Shown piece by piece: positions 54,281-62,524 of a stretch of DNA of 64,000 nucleotides (positions within the stretch are counted from its first letter, which is position 1; each line of letters begins with the position of its first letter). The stretch is from the NCBI RefSeq assembly GCF_024643285.1, contig NZ_JAMSLW010000001.1, positions 617,239 to 681,238 on the forward strand, written 5' to 3'. The translations under genes were made by a program, and so were the position numbers. The notes beneath the pieces are model-generated. The model was not told where the DNA came from. It did not search any database and worked only from the letters and a program-made list of their open reading frames with translations. The stretch comes from Parapedobacter lycopersici (GTDB taxonomy: Bacteria > Bacteroidota > Bacteroidia > Sphingobacteriales > Sphingobacteriaceae).

Positions 54281-54967
54281 CTATTGTGCATTAGCCGATT
54301 CCAGCGATGTACCGATAATTTCTTCCAGCGCATCCTTCGCCTTCAACAGGGTTGATTCTGCCATCAGGTTCTCGGACTCCGCCTCGGTAAGCAGCCGGAC
54401 AGCCATGCTATAGCTTTCGTGTGTAATTTCCGCGTTTTCAAATTTATGACGTAATTCTTGACCGATACTGATGGCATTCTGTACACCTGTCGTCTTGATT
54501 CGCAGGTCCTTCAACGCCAGCAGATAATCATAATACCTCCGTTTCACCTCATTGGCCAAAAGCAAGTCGTACTCATTGTTCTGTTCTACCGCTACTTTAT
54601 ATTCAGCTTTTGCCTGTTTAACGCGATAAGGTGTCTGTAATATGCTTCCTAAATTGACATTCACGCCAAATTGAAATCCATTGAATACATACGGATTATT
54701 TACATCAATTGTGCTTTTATCATCCGGTCTGTAAAAGTAAGAAGCATTAAACGGCTCAAGGTAAGCCATTGTGGCGGCAGGCACCCCGGCCTTTGCCCCT
54801 TCTTCCTGGGCTTCGAACACCTTTTTCCGCGGGAAGTTTTCCTTCGCCAGCTCAATATACTTCTGTAATTGATTATAATTTACATCCGGTATGATGGATT
54901 CCTGAGCACGCATGCTAATGGCTGCAAAGAACACCACACAAAAAATAACAATAATTTTTCTATTCAT
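54281..54967 (-). CDS. Half-length TolC-like periplasmic/outer-membrane protein
   Basis: A 228-residue protein with signal peptide (IIVIFCVVFFAAISMRAQ, cleavage after about residue 21). The mature part resembles one repeat of a TolC-family channel: LQKYIELAKENFPRKKVFEAQ at the start, a beta-hairpin region with FNGFQFGVNVNLGSILQTPY, then long helices RVKQAKAEYKVAVEQNNEY and LTEAESENLMAESTLLKAKD. Typical TolC proteins are about twice as long with two such repeats. It lies between the initiating transferase and the co-polymerase, where a Wza-type exporter gene might be expected. It could be an export component or periplasmic adaptor. Confidence 0.75.
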   Translation of the reverse strand: MNRKIIVIFCVVFFAAISMRAQESIIPDVNYNQLQKYIELAKENFPRKKVFEAQEEGAKAGVPAATMAYLEPFNASYFYRPDDKSTIDVNNPYVFNGFQFGVNVNLGSILQTPYRVKQAKAEYKVAVEQNNEYDLLLANEVKRRYYDYLLALKDLRIKTTGVQNAISIGQELRHKFENAEITHESYSMAVRLLTEAESENLMAESTLLKAKDALEEIIGTSLESANAQ

Positions 54968-55000
54968 AATAGTCTATCTAATTTATTTACAATTTATTAA

Positions 55001-56101
55001 TCAAACCGCTTCCTTTTGTAACAGCGCAGGCACTGTTTTCAGGATTATCTTCATGTCAATGAAAAATGAACTATTCTTTGCGTAAAAATTATCGAGTTCC
55101 TTCCGCTCTTCATCGGACATCTCGCTTTTACCCCGTTTGCTTACCTGCCAAAGGCCGGTAATCCCCGCAGGGCCCAAAAATCGCATAGCCCATAAATTTG
55201 ACGTCAGCAATTCCGCTTCATACAATGGCAAAGGCCGGTTCCCAACGATAGACATGTCGCCTTTCAGCACGTTGAATAACTGGGGCAGTTCGTCTATACT
55301 GGTATTACGGATGAAGTTACCCACCTTCGTAATGCGGGGATCATTTTTAATCTTAATGAATGCCAGCGGTTCTTTCTGTTTAAGATCACCCGCAGCATAC
55401 TGGTTTGCGGTTGCTGACAGCTCCTTCAACTTGGTATCGGCATCCACAACCATCGACCGGAATTTGTAAAAATCAAAGATCCGGTAGCCTGTACCCGCCC
55501 GTTTGCTTTTATATATAACAGGTCCGCGCGATCCCAGCTTGATTAGCAAAGCAATAACAATAAACAATGGGCTCAGCAGCAGGATTGCGATCGTGGCAAA
55601 AAAAATGTCAAACAATCGCTTACCCAATGGTATACGGTATTCTTTAACCGTATTGGAAATCAGTTTTTTAACATCTGGCTTGATCAGTTTGAACTTGATA
55701 AGAAACTTAAGCCGCTCCGATATCTCGTTGATATCAAAAGGATAAATGTAAAAATCATTCACTTTTTCCTTTAATGCCCGGGATTTCAATCCGGAATTAT
55801 GTACTTCGGCCAATAGAATCACAATCGCACCCGAAGTCAACGGGTTGGCACGGATTTCCTGAACCAGGTGAAAAATTTCTTTATCATCATCAACCTCCAT
55901 GATAATCACTTCCGGACTGGTAATAATTGAACAGTTACCCAAATGTTCTTTCAGTTCCTGGATTGATGACAGGTGGTCAACGTCGAAATCACTCAACAGT
56001 CCATAAAACTCATTATAAAATGATCGTCCGCTATAGGCCAGGTTCGGAATAAATGCACGTCTATTCGCAACCTCTACATTAAAGTTGTTCATGTGAAACA
56101 T
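55001..56101 (-). CDS. Initiating sugar transferase fused to an N-terminal pseudo-receiver
   Basis: A 366-residue protein. The C-terminal part (about 165-366) is a WcaJ/UndPP-sugar transferase: YRIPLGKRLFDIFFATIAIL with a membrane helix, YKSKRAGTGYRIFDFYKFRS, IRNTSIDELPQLFNVLKGDM and SIVGNRPLPLYEAELLT. It starts repeat-unit synthesis on undecaprenyl phosphate. The first about 145 residues look like a receiver fold but lack key residues: no N-terminal Asp pair, IIMEVDDDKE at the phosphoacceptor strand, and FYIYPFDINE where receivers have K-P-F. The start may be ATG 56092. It overlaps the upstream receiver gene, consistent with coupled translation. Confidence 0.88.
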   Translation of the reverse strand: MFHMNNFNVEVANRRAFIPNLAYSGRSFYNEFYGLLSDFDVDHLSSIQELKEHLGNCSIITSPEVIIMEVDDDKEIFHLVQEIRANPLTSGAIVILLAEVHNSGLKSRALKEKVNDFYIYPFDINEISERLKFLIKFKLIKPDVKKLISNTVKEYRIPLGKRLFDIFFATIAILLLSPLFIVIALLIKLGSRGPVIYKSKRAGTGYRIFDFYKFRSMVVDADTKLKELSATANQYAAGDLKQKEPLAFIKIKNDPRITKVGNFIRNTSIDELPQLFNVLKGDMSIVGNRPLPLYEAELLTSNLWAMRFLGPAGITGLWQVSKRGKSEMSDEERKELDNFYAKNSSFFIDMKIILKTVPALLQKEAV

Positions 56102-56465
56102 CGTTCAATACGTCATTAACAACCTTTTTCAACTTAATGGGATCAAACGGTTTTTTAATAAACCGCTCAATTACATAAGGTGTACGCTTATACAATGAAT
56201 CTGAATCTTCCGTTACCGATAGAATAATAACAGGGATGTCCCGGAAAAGCCCGCTAACCTTGATTGATTTTAAAAATTCAGGGCCATTAAAATACGGCAT
56301 TTCGACATCCAGGATAATTAAGTCAGGGTGATTAGCTTCTTCCAGCCACAGCATCGCATCATATCCATTCCCCTTCAGCACAACATCATACTCCTTAGAA
56401 AAGATAAGCTTTAAAAGTTGGAGGATAGCCGGTTCATCATCTACCACGAGTATCTGTTTCTTCAT
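56079..56465 (-). CDS. Single-domain response regulator
   Basis: A 128-residue receiver with VVDDEPAIL (D9, D10), phosphoacceptor D53 in LIILDVEMPYF and K105 in IKKPFDPIKL. It has no output domain. It overlaps the start of the sugar transferase gene, whose N-terminal pseudo-receiver has a similar fold. A regulatory contact between the two is plausible but not shown. Confidence 0.92.
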   Translation of the reverse strand: MKKQILVVDDEPAILQLLKLIFSKEYDVVLKGNGYDAMLWLEEANHPDLIILDVEMPYFNGPEFLKSIKVSGLFRDIPVIILSVTEDSDSLYKRTPYVIERFIKKPFDPIKLKKVVNDVLNDVSHEQL

Positions 56466-56675
56466 ATAGATTCTTTAGTTGATTATTCTTGCTGAATTTT
56501 AATGATCGTGTGCCCCGCCTAAAAACGGAACAAATTTCGTCAATCTAATTTAGATACTTCATACGGAACAACAATTGAATAGCAATTGTTTGTATTCCCC
56601 AACAAATTGAAACAGTTCGTTACGCTCACAGCCCCTAAGAACAACTCCCCGTCTGTTCAGCAACCGTTCCGATGC

Positions 56676-57071
56676 TTATATTGTTTCCAAAAGCGCCCGA
56701 TCCAATTTGTCAATGGTAATCGGCTTTTCAATCACCGTAGCAACCACTTCGTAATCAGCCAGCCTTTTCAATGTAAAGGGGCTGTTTGACAACGATAAGA
56801 CAAATATCTTGAAGCGCTGCTGACGCTCAGCGGGCAATAATAGGAAATTATCTAAAAAGTCAAAGCCATCCATCACAGGCATCATAATATCCAGTGTAAT
56901 AACAGTTAATAATGGAAGCTGGTCAATCGGTGTATTTTTTATATATTCCAAAGCCCCTATCACGTCGTTAAATACAATTACGTCCGAGCCCCTCCCACTA
57001 AAACCGATAACTTTCTTAACGATCAGGCAGTCTAAAGCACTGTCGTCAATTACAAGAAACGGTAATGCCAT
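56676..57071 (-). CDS. Single-domain response regulator
   Basis: A 131-residue receiver: FLVIDDSALDCLIVKKVIGF (D9, D10), phosphoacceptor D61 in VITLDIMMPVMDGF, and conserved Lys in TVIEKPITIDKL near the C-terminus. It has no output domain. It is encoded 66 bases behind the receiver-histidine kinase hybrid and 210 bases before the next receiver gene, forming a phosphorelay-like group. Confidence 0.9.
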   Translation of the reverse strand: MALPFLVIDDSALDCLIVKKVIGFSGRGSDVIVFNDVIGALEYIKNTPIDQLPLLTVITLDIMMPVMDGFDFLDNFLLLPAERQQRFKIFVLSLSNSPFTLKRLADYEVVATVIEKPITIDKLDRALLETI

Positions 57072-57137
57072 ACGTTTTTACAAATTAAACATGTAAAGGT
57101 AATTCTAATTTGATGAATGTTAACTTTTTTTATTAAC

Positions 57138-58226
57138 TTATTTTGTTGGAAGAAAGACCGTAAATGTTGAGCCGACCAGATGTGTCGATTCAACGGTAAT
57201 GTCACCCCCCAATTTACTTAACAGGCTCTTTACATTGTATAAGCCCAGACCGCTTCCCGGCTCCTGTAAAGAAGCCCTGAAAAAGAGATTGAATATATCC
57301 TTTAAGTAGTGTTCCTGTATTCCGATTCCGTTGTCTTTGACCACAAAAATTGCCGTGCCTTTTTGCACCGACATATTGACATTCACCATTCGTTCCGCCG
57401 CATCTGCCCGTTGGTATTTAAAGGCATTTGAAATCAAATTGGTCAGAATAAGCTTGATTGCCGTTTCGTCATTTCTGAATGATCCTGTTTCGTCGATATC
57501 CACGGTAAATCGTATATTTTTTGAACTTACCGTGGCATCATACATATCGATCAGTTCCTGGCGTAAGGTTCCGAAATCAACATCTACGATCAAAAATTCC
57601 CCCCGTCGGACACTGTAATAATCGTGTACGTTCTGGATATAGCGATCCAGCCGTTCCGCCGAATGGCCGATAATCGTCAAAATGGCATCAATCTCTGCCT
57701 CGTCATCAATATCCTTGGCCAGCTGCGTAGCCGACATAATGCCAGCCAGCGGCCCCCTGATATCGTGACTGACGCTATGGGCAAACTTATCCAGTTCAAC
57801 ATACGCTTTCTCCAACTCCTTATTCTTTTCTGCCAATAGCCAGGAAGCCAAATAGAATTGGTTGGCCTCTGCGATGATCCGGAGTAGCGTATCGGTTTTC
57901 CATGGCTTTTTCATATACCGGAAAACATTGCCCCGGTTTATCGCATCTTCCACAACACTCAGCTTGCTGGCGTAGCCCGTCACTAAAATCCGCACCGCCT
58001 GCGGGTATATCTCCCGCAAAAGCTCAAAAAAAGCGATTCCGGAAGTCTCCGGCATATGCTGGTCAGAGAATACAATCCGGATATCGTCGTGTTTCTCAAG
58101 AATCTCACGTGCGTGTGCTACACTCTTCGCCAGGTATACTTTATACAATTTACGTAAACTGGCCTTAAAACCGATTAAGTTATTAAGATCGTCATCAACA
58201 TAAAGTATTTTGACATCATCTACCAT
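57138..58226 (-). CDS. Receiver-histidine kinase hybrid
   Basis: A 362-residue cytosolic protein: N-terminal receiver (VDDDLNNLIGFKASL, phosphoacceptor D55 in IVFSDQHMPE, K107 in MKKPW), a short coiled coil, a HisKA domain with H154 in FAHSVSHDIRGPLAG, and an HATPase with LILTNLISNAFKYQR, VKDNGIGI and GSGLGLYNVKSLLSK. The receiver resembles that at 17238-17702 (same FKASxR after the DD pocket). With the receivers at 56079 and 56676 it could regulate exopolysaccharide synthesis. Confidence 0.92.
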   Translation of the reverse strand: MVDDVKILYVDDDLNNLIGFKASLRKLYKVYLAKSVAHAREILEKHDDIRIVFSDQHMPETSGIAFFELLREIYPQAVRILVTGYASKLSVVEDAINRGNVFRYMKKPWKTDTLLRIIAEANQFYLASWLLAEKNKELEKAYVELDKFAHSVSHDIRGPLAGIMSATQLAKDIDDEAEIDAILTIIGHSAERLDRYIQNVHDYYSVRRGEFLIVDVDFGTLRQELIDMYDATVSSKNIRFTVDIDETGSFRNDETAIKLILTNLISNAFKYQRADAAERMVNVNMSVQKGTAIFVVKDNGIGIQEHYLKDIFNLFFRASLQEPGSGLGLYNVKSLLSKLGGDITVESTHLVGSTFTVFLPTK

Positions 58227-58602
58227 AATTCAATGAAAATAGAAATCATAATATTGGCACCCCATAAATGAACCTTTTCATATGGATAGTATCTGTGTGT
58301 CAAAAATCCGACTTATACTGAACAAATATGTCTCATAACACAACCAATAAGTCCATCCCAGCAAATTGATATATCAAAAACAGCAGAATTTTATAAATTG
58401 CTGTTTACGCTGCCTGATTAAAATCACCTACCCTCCCATTCACTTAATTATTGCAATATGCATCCCTGCGGCGTAGTCGACCTACACCGGGTCGCGTCGA
58501 ACGGAAGCGTTCCATGAGCGAAGAGCGCTGCGCCTAGGGCAATCACTAAATAAAGAACACCGATCGCTATTAAAAAAGTCTGGTGTGGCGATGGAAAGCC
58601 GG
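58227..58602. other. Gap between AraC-type and hybrid kinase genes
   Basis: 376 bases without a supported gene. Contains a terminator-like hairpin on the minus strand (58376-58406). A GC-rich block (about 58470-58540) with short palindromes contrasts with A+T-rich surroundings, its nature unclear. Confidence 0.4.
58376..58406 (-). terminator. Candidate terminator downstream of the AraC regulators
   Basis: AAACAGCA (58378-58385) pairs with TGCTGTTT (58399-58406) over a 13-base loop. On the minus strand the stem is followed by a short T-run. It lies about 200 bases past the end of the regulator gene. Confidence 0.4.
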
Positions 58603-59724
58603 TCATTCTGTATGACCTTTCCGATATGCAGAAGGATTAATGCCGGTAAGTTGCTTAAAATGGCGGTTAAACGAAACCTTGGAATTGAACCCACATTCAT
58701 ACGCCAACGCTTCAATATTAAGCTTTTCTTCAGATTCATTAATCAAAGCTACTGCGTAATTGATTCTTAATTCCCCTATCATGGTTGCAAATCCCTTCCC
58801 GAACCGCAGACTGAACACCTGGGATAGGTGATGCTTGGGTATACCCGTCATCGCCGAGAGTTTCCCCAAATTGAACTGCGGGTCGAGAAATAACTGTTCT
58901 TCAATCATGATTGCGCGGACCCGCTCCTCATAAACAGCAAGCCTGTCCGGCGTTACTGCAGATTTCTTGTAAATGGCTGCTTCAGGTTTCTCTTCAGGCG
59001 ACTCCACGCTTTCCAAATGGACAGTACCTGGATTTGCCCGGGTATACGGATCAACATATTTAATCACAACCAGTTTATGCCAAAACAATAAAGTCACATA
59101 AGCCAACATGATCCCGCATGTCATCAGTTCGGGGAAACCAGGCGCATCGAATCCAATATTCGGAAGCGCACGACCCAGAGCCAGAAATAAAAGACTCAGT
59201 AACACCAGCAGCGACACGGAGACGTTCAGCAACTGGGCAATTGAGGGTCCGCGCGCGTGCCGTGGTGACGACCAGATCATTAAGCTATATCCAATAAAAG
59301 AAATGATAATCAGCCGAAACAACCACGTCCGATATGATTCAAATACAGCACTGTCTTCCGGCACATTTGCCGCAATTAAACCCACATAAGCAATGGTAAA
59401 TAAGACAAAGGGGGAGCAGTGCAAAAAAACGTAAAGCGGTTTCAGGCTTCGACTGAGAATGGCCGACTTAAAGCAGAAAAAAAGCAGTACCGGATACAAG
59501 AGGCCATAAGGTGCGGCCCAACTAAGTCCCTGCCAATCAGGAAAGAATGTTCGACATATCAATACATGGAATGCATGTATAACGAGCAGCCAGACATTCA
59601 GGGTCAGCATTTTTTCGTAAGCCGGGAAGAATGCCTTTGCGCGCAAACAGCTCAACGTAAGCGAACCGATCAAAATAACGGACACTAACAGCCAAGAAGT
59701 GAATAGGTTGATCAAGTCCAGCAT
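58603..59724 (-). CDS. Membrane-anchored AraC-family regulator (second of pair)
   Basis: 373 residues from ATG 59724, 13 bases after the stop of its paralogue; the longer frame upstream runs back into that gene and was rejected. About seven hydrophobic segments (1-220) precede a linker and a C-terminal AraC HTH (about 275-373): GIPKHHLSQVFSLRFGKGFA, INYAVALINESEEKLNIEAL, YECGFNSKVSFNRHFKQLTG and INPSAYRKG. This architecture is common in Bacteroidota and suggests sensing in or through the membrane. Tandem paralogy with the preceding gene indicates duplication. Targets unknown. Confidence 0.88.
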   Translation of the reverse strand: MLDLINLFTSWLLVSVILIGSLTLSCLRAKAFFPAYEKMLTLNVWLLVIHAFHVLICRTFFPDWQGLSWAAPYGLLYPVLLFFCFKSAILSRSLKPLYVFLHCSPFVLFTIAYVGLIAANVPEDSAVFESYRTWLFRLIIISFIGYSLMIWSSPRHARGPSIAQLLNVSVSLLVLLSLLFLALGRALPNIGFDAPGFPELMTCGIMLAYVTLLFWHKLVVIKYVDPYTRANPGTVHLESVESPEEKPEAAIYKKSAVTPDRLAVYEERVRAIMIEEQLFLDPQFNLGKLSAMTGIPKHHLSQVFSLRFGKGFATMIGELRINYAVALINESEEKLNIEALAYECGFNSKVSFNRHFKQLTGINPSAYRKGHTE

Positions 59725-59737
59725 ACTGAGGTTACAT

Positions 59738-60796
59738 TTAGTTATTTCCCCGTTGTCTTTGGTATTCAGATGGCATGCACCCTTTATAGTCCTTGAAGTA
59801 GCGGTAAAAAGAGGTTTTGCATCCAAAACCCGATGTATAGGCAATCCACTCTATTGTATACCGTTTTCCTTTATCGCTTTCCATCAATTTAGCGGCGTGA
59901 TCAATCCGGTATTCCGAAAGAAGTTGATAAAAACTCTTACCCATTTCCTCATTTAATAGCTTGCTGCACACGTACTTCGGTATCCCGACCTCATCTGCTA
60001 CCATATCCAGTGATAAATCCGGTTTCAGAAACAGCTGTTCCTTCCGGATGTATTCGCAGATCCGCTCCGCTTCCAGCCTTTTCTCTCCCGGAGCATGGAC
60101 GGTTTGTTGTAAGTCGACACAGGTTTCAATCATAGGCCCGATCAATTCATGAAAATCCTGTTTCAGCACCCGCTTCACAAACAGGTAATGCGCAATCACG
60201 GCTAACCCAAAACAAAGTATACCATAAGCAACAAGCCGTTCCCACTGCCAATCAAGTCCAGTTAACTGGTTTACTGCAAAAACCGCAAGCGGAAAAACAG
60301 CGCCCAGGCATAGGAATATCAACATATCCAATAATCGGTCACTGAGCTTATAAAACTCAAACTGTTGGTTTATTCGCCGGATCAACAGGTCTATCGCATA
60401 ACGCAAAAGCGACAATGGCATCAGGAATAAGTACGTGGTATAGTAATACCTGTTAAGTATGTCGGAAGCCTCATTAAAGAAAAGTTCTGCCACGCACAGT
60501 ACGATATAGAATAGCGAAAAAAAGTAAAAAGGAAAAAAATGCACCTGATTAATCACCCGTTGCGCCGTATCTTTTTCAGTCTGGCTAAAATAAGCAGCCA
60601 TAACCAGCGGCCCGTACAACAGGCCAACCGGAACCCCGATATTTAACACAATGCAAATGCCATGGAACACTACGGCATACAACAGCATGAAAACGACCCG
60701 GTTAAAAGTCGTAATTGCCCGCCTTTCAACCCAGAGCATGCTCAGTATGAAAAATTGACAGACTAACGCAATCCAAGAATTTGATAGGATACCCAT
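59738..60796 (-). CDS. Membrane-anchored AraC-family regulator (first of pair)
   Basis: A 352-residue protein with about seven hydrophobic segments (1-210, e.g. NSWIALVCQFFILSMLWV and FFPFYFFSLFYIVLCVAELF) and a C-terminal HTH (about 255-350): GIPKYVCSKLLNEEMGKSFY, YRIDHAAKLMESDKGKRYTI, YTSGFGCKTSFYRYFKDYKG and CMPSEYQRQ. It shares its layout and HTH positions with the next gene. The gene is divergent from the lipoprotein gene at 61116, across a 319-base gap that contains a possible small peptide frame. Confidence 0.88.
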   Translation of the reverse strand: MGILSNSWIALVCQFFILSMLWVERRAITTFNRVVFMLLYAVVFHGICIVLNIGVPVGLLYGPLVMAAYFSQTEKDTAQRVINQVHFFPFYFFSLFYIVLCVAELFFNEASDILNRYYYTTYLFLMPLSLLRYAIDLLIRRINQQFEFYKLSDRLLDMLIFLCLGAVFPLAVFAVNQLTGLDWQWERLVAYGILCFGLAVIAHYLFVKRVLKQDFHELIGPMIETCVDLQQTVHAPGEKRLEAERICEYIRKEQLFLKPDLSLDMVADEVGIPKYVCSKLLNEEMGKSFYQLLSEYRIDHAAKLMESDKGKRYTIEWIAYTSGFGCKTSFYRYFKDYKGCMPSEYQRQRGNN

Positions 60797-61115
60797 GACT
60801 TAGAAATTCTAACCTATGTTACCGTATTTTATTGCAAATTATTGGGATATATACTACAAAAGTATACATACTTTGAATTGAAAGCAAATTAAAAAAATGA
60901 ACAAAATGACTCCGCTCAGTTTAAAAATTATTTTTATTTTCCTGATTCCCCTCTATTTAGACCGAATGGGCAGTGTATTTCCATTCTGTGAGACCTTATA
61001 ATTTTACCACCTAGGCCCAGAATAGAAAAAAACTTAAACTGATTCGATAATTCTGGAAGCCAATGATGATTCATCGATTTTTCGTAGTTTCGCTACGGTC
61101 ATTAAGCTGATTATC
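60797..61115. other. Divergent intergenic region with possible small peptide
   Basis: 319 A+T-rich bases. The only coding candidate is a 34-codon plus-strand frame at 60897-61001. Close to the lipoprotein gene, TAGTTTCG (61087-61094) is one base from the -7 consensus and may be its promoter. Confidence 0.45.
60897..61001 (+). CDS. Possible 34-residue hydrophobic peptide
   Basis: ATG 60897 opens a 34-codon frame reading MNKMTPLSLKIIFIFLIPLY and continuing to ETL before TAA (60999-61001). It has a basic start and a hydrophobic stretch like a short signal or membrane peptide. Placement next to two membrane-bound AraC regulators is suggestive only. A+T-rich sequence easily yields hydrophobic frames, so confidence is low. 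Confidence 0.22.
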   Translation: MNKMTPLSLKIIFIFLIPLYLDRMGSVFPFCETL

Positions 61116-61754
61116 ATGAAAACGATTTTGTTATCACTCGCATTTATTACGTTATTTACCGCCTGCCAGCAGAAGCGGCAACAGGATCAGGAAGAAACAG
61201 CCGTTGATCCCAATGCAATTACCTGTGAAAATATAGGACCAGTCAAATTAAGTTACACCTATGCTGATCTTGAAACGCAGATCGGCCGCAAAAACCTGGA
61301 ACATGACACACTAACCGTAGATGGAAAATCGGTGCAGGTGACACGTGTTTTCCCCAACGATACCAAGGAAATCAAGGTTTACTGGGCCGAAAGCCAGCCA
61401 CCTTATGCCACCATCACCAAACTGGTGATCAGCAATAGTTTCGGGCCATACCAAACAGCTGAAGGGTTGCATGTCGGGTCTACATTGGAGGATCTGCGGA
61501 AGCTGAATAATTTTATGCCGGTGTCGATGACCAATTTTTACAACAGTCTCGATGGTTTTGCCACCATTACCGGATTTAATGGCGGTGACCTGGAATTGAA
61601 CTACCCCTGCCTTGGCGGACGGCTGGACATCGTGAAACAACGTGGGGTGGATGTGCGGATGCTCGACGAAATACAGAATAACGAAACCCTGCTTTCTTCC
61701 CATAAGCTGTTCAATTCGCTGGACGTAGCAGTTGTAGAGTTAAGCATCCAGTAA
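61116..61754 (+). CDS. Lipoprotein of unknown function
   Basis: A 212-residue lipoprotein: signal MKTILLSLAFITLFTAC with lipobox Cys17, then a charged QQKRQQDQEE linker. The mature domain includes LSYTYADLETQIGRKNLEHD, VFPNDTKEIKVYWAES, GPYQTAEGLHVGSTLEDLRK and FNGGDLELNYPCLGG. The layout of a beta-rich repeat with LxxGxTLxxLxKLN suggests a small-domain fold seen in other Bacteroidota lipoproteins, but no named family is recognised. The neighbouring barrel-like gene is convergent. Confidence 0.75.
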   Translation: MKTILLSLAFITLFTACQQKRQQDQEETAVDPNAITCENIGPVKLSYTYADLETQIGRKNLEHDTLTVDGKSVQVTRVFPNDTKEIKVYWAESQPPYATITKLVISNSFGPYQTAEGLHVGSTLEDLRKLNNFMPVSMTNFYNSLDGFATITGFNGGDLELNYPCLGGRLDIVKQRGVDVRMLDEIQNNETLLSSHKLFNSLDVAVVELSIQ

Positions 61755-61776
61755 CTTTCGCTATGTGGCAGTGGGG

Positions 61777-62442
61777 TTATTTTGCCCCATCTATCCCGAT
61801 TACCTGGGCGACCTTATCTTTAAGCACGGTGATATCGGTCTTGAGTCCGCCAAACAGCGAGAGTACATGGACTTGCCGATCCTGCATTCGCCTGAAGGGA
61901 TGTAACCATCCAGCCTCCAGAAACACAAAGAACCCACCCAGCTTATAATCTGCCCCTACTCCGCCCCGCAGGCTCGGCGTTACGTAGAAAACGGTATTGA
62001 TCTTTACGGTAGCCGGTTCCGATACAACCTCGGCCCGGGGTTCGGACATCAGACCGATTCCAGGTCCGGCGTATGCATAGAGATTCAGTTTTTCCACCTG
62101 TTTCCGAATACCGCCGGCAAGGTTCAGGATATAAATATTTCCCCGGCCCTTTTCCAGCGAATAAGGATAAGCCGGATCATTTTCCTGCTGATTGTATTCG
62201 AACGTAAGAAAATCAACCGTGGGGTAAACAAAGTAATGCCGGTTGGCAAGCGAAATATCCAGTCCCAGACTATTAGAGAATTTCGGACGCAGCACATCGG
62301 AAGTTTCGCCCAGTGAAAACCCCCAGCCCAGTCCACTCACCGCGTATATTTTACGGTGATGCAGGGTATCGGTATCGGTTTGGGCAACAGCATACCGTGT
62401 TACACCTAACAACCATAAAAGAAGCAGTCCGTTTTTCCACAT
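61777..62442 (-). CDS. Outer-membrane beta-barrel-like protein
   Basis: A 221-residue protein with a signal peptide (MWKNGLLLLWLLGVTRYAVA, probable cleavage after AQ) and alternating hydrophobic/polar strands with aromatic ends: YAVSGLGWGFSLGET, SLGLDISLANRHYFVYPTVD, NIYILNLAGGIRKQVEKL, NLYAYAGPGIGLMS, SLRGGVGADYKLGGFFVFLE and AGWLHPF. This is the pattern of small OmpA/OmpW-like barrels. Substrate or role unknown. It ends 22 bases from the convergent lipoprotein gene. Confidence 0.75.
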   Translation of the reverse strand: MWKNGLLLLWLLGVTRYAVAQTDTDTLHHRKIYAVSGLGWGFSLGETSDVLRPKFSNSLGLDISLANRHYFVYPTVDFLTFEYNQQENDPAYPYSLEKGRGNIYILNLAGGIRKQVEKLNLYAYAGPGIGLMSEPRAEVVSEPATVKINTVFYVTPSLRGGVGADYKLGGFFVFLEAGWLHPFRRMQDRQVHVLSLFGGLKTDITVLKDKVAQVIGIDGAK

Positions 62443-62524
62443 AAAGGTTTACTCATGAAGAATTATAGTAACGCAATAGATCGCATTAAAAACAGTCAGG
62501 GGATCAAAATGTTTGTTCCAGCAA

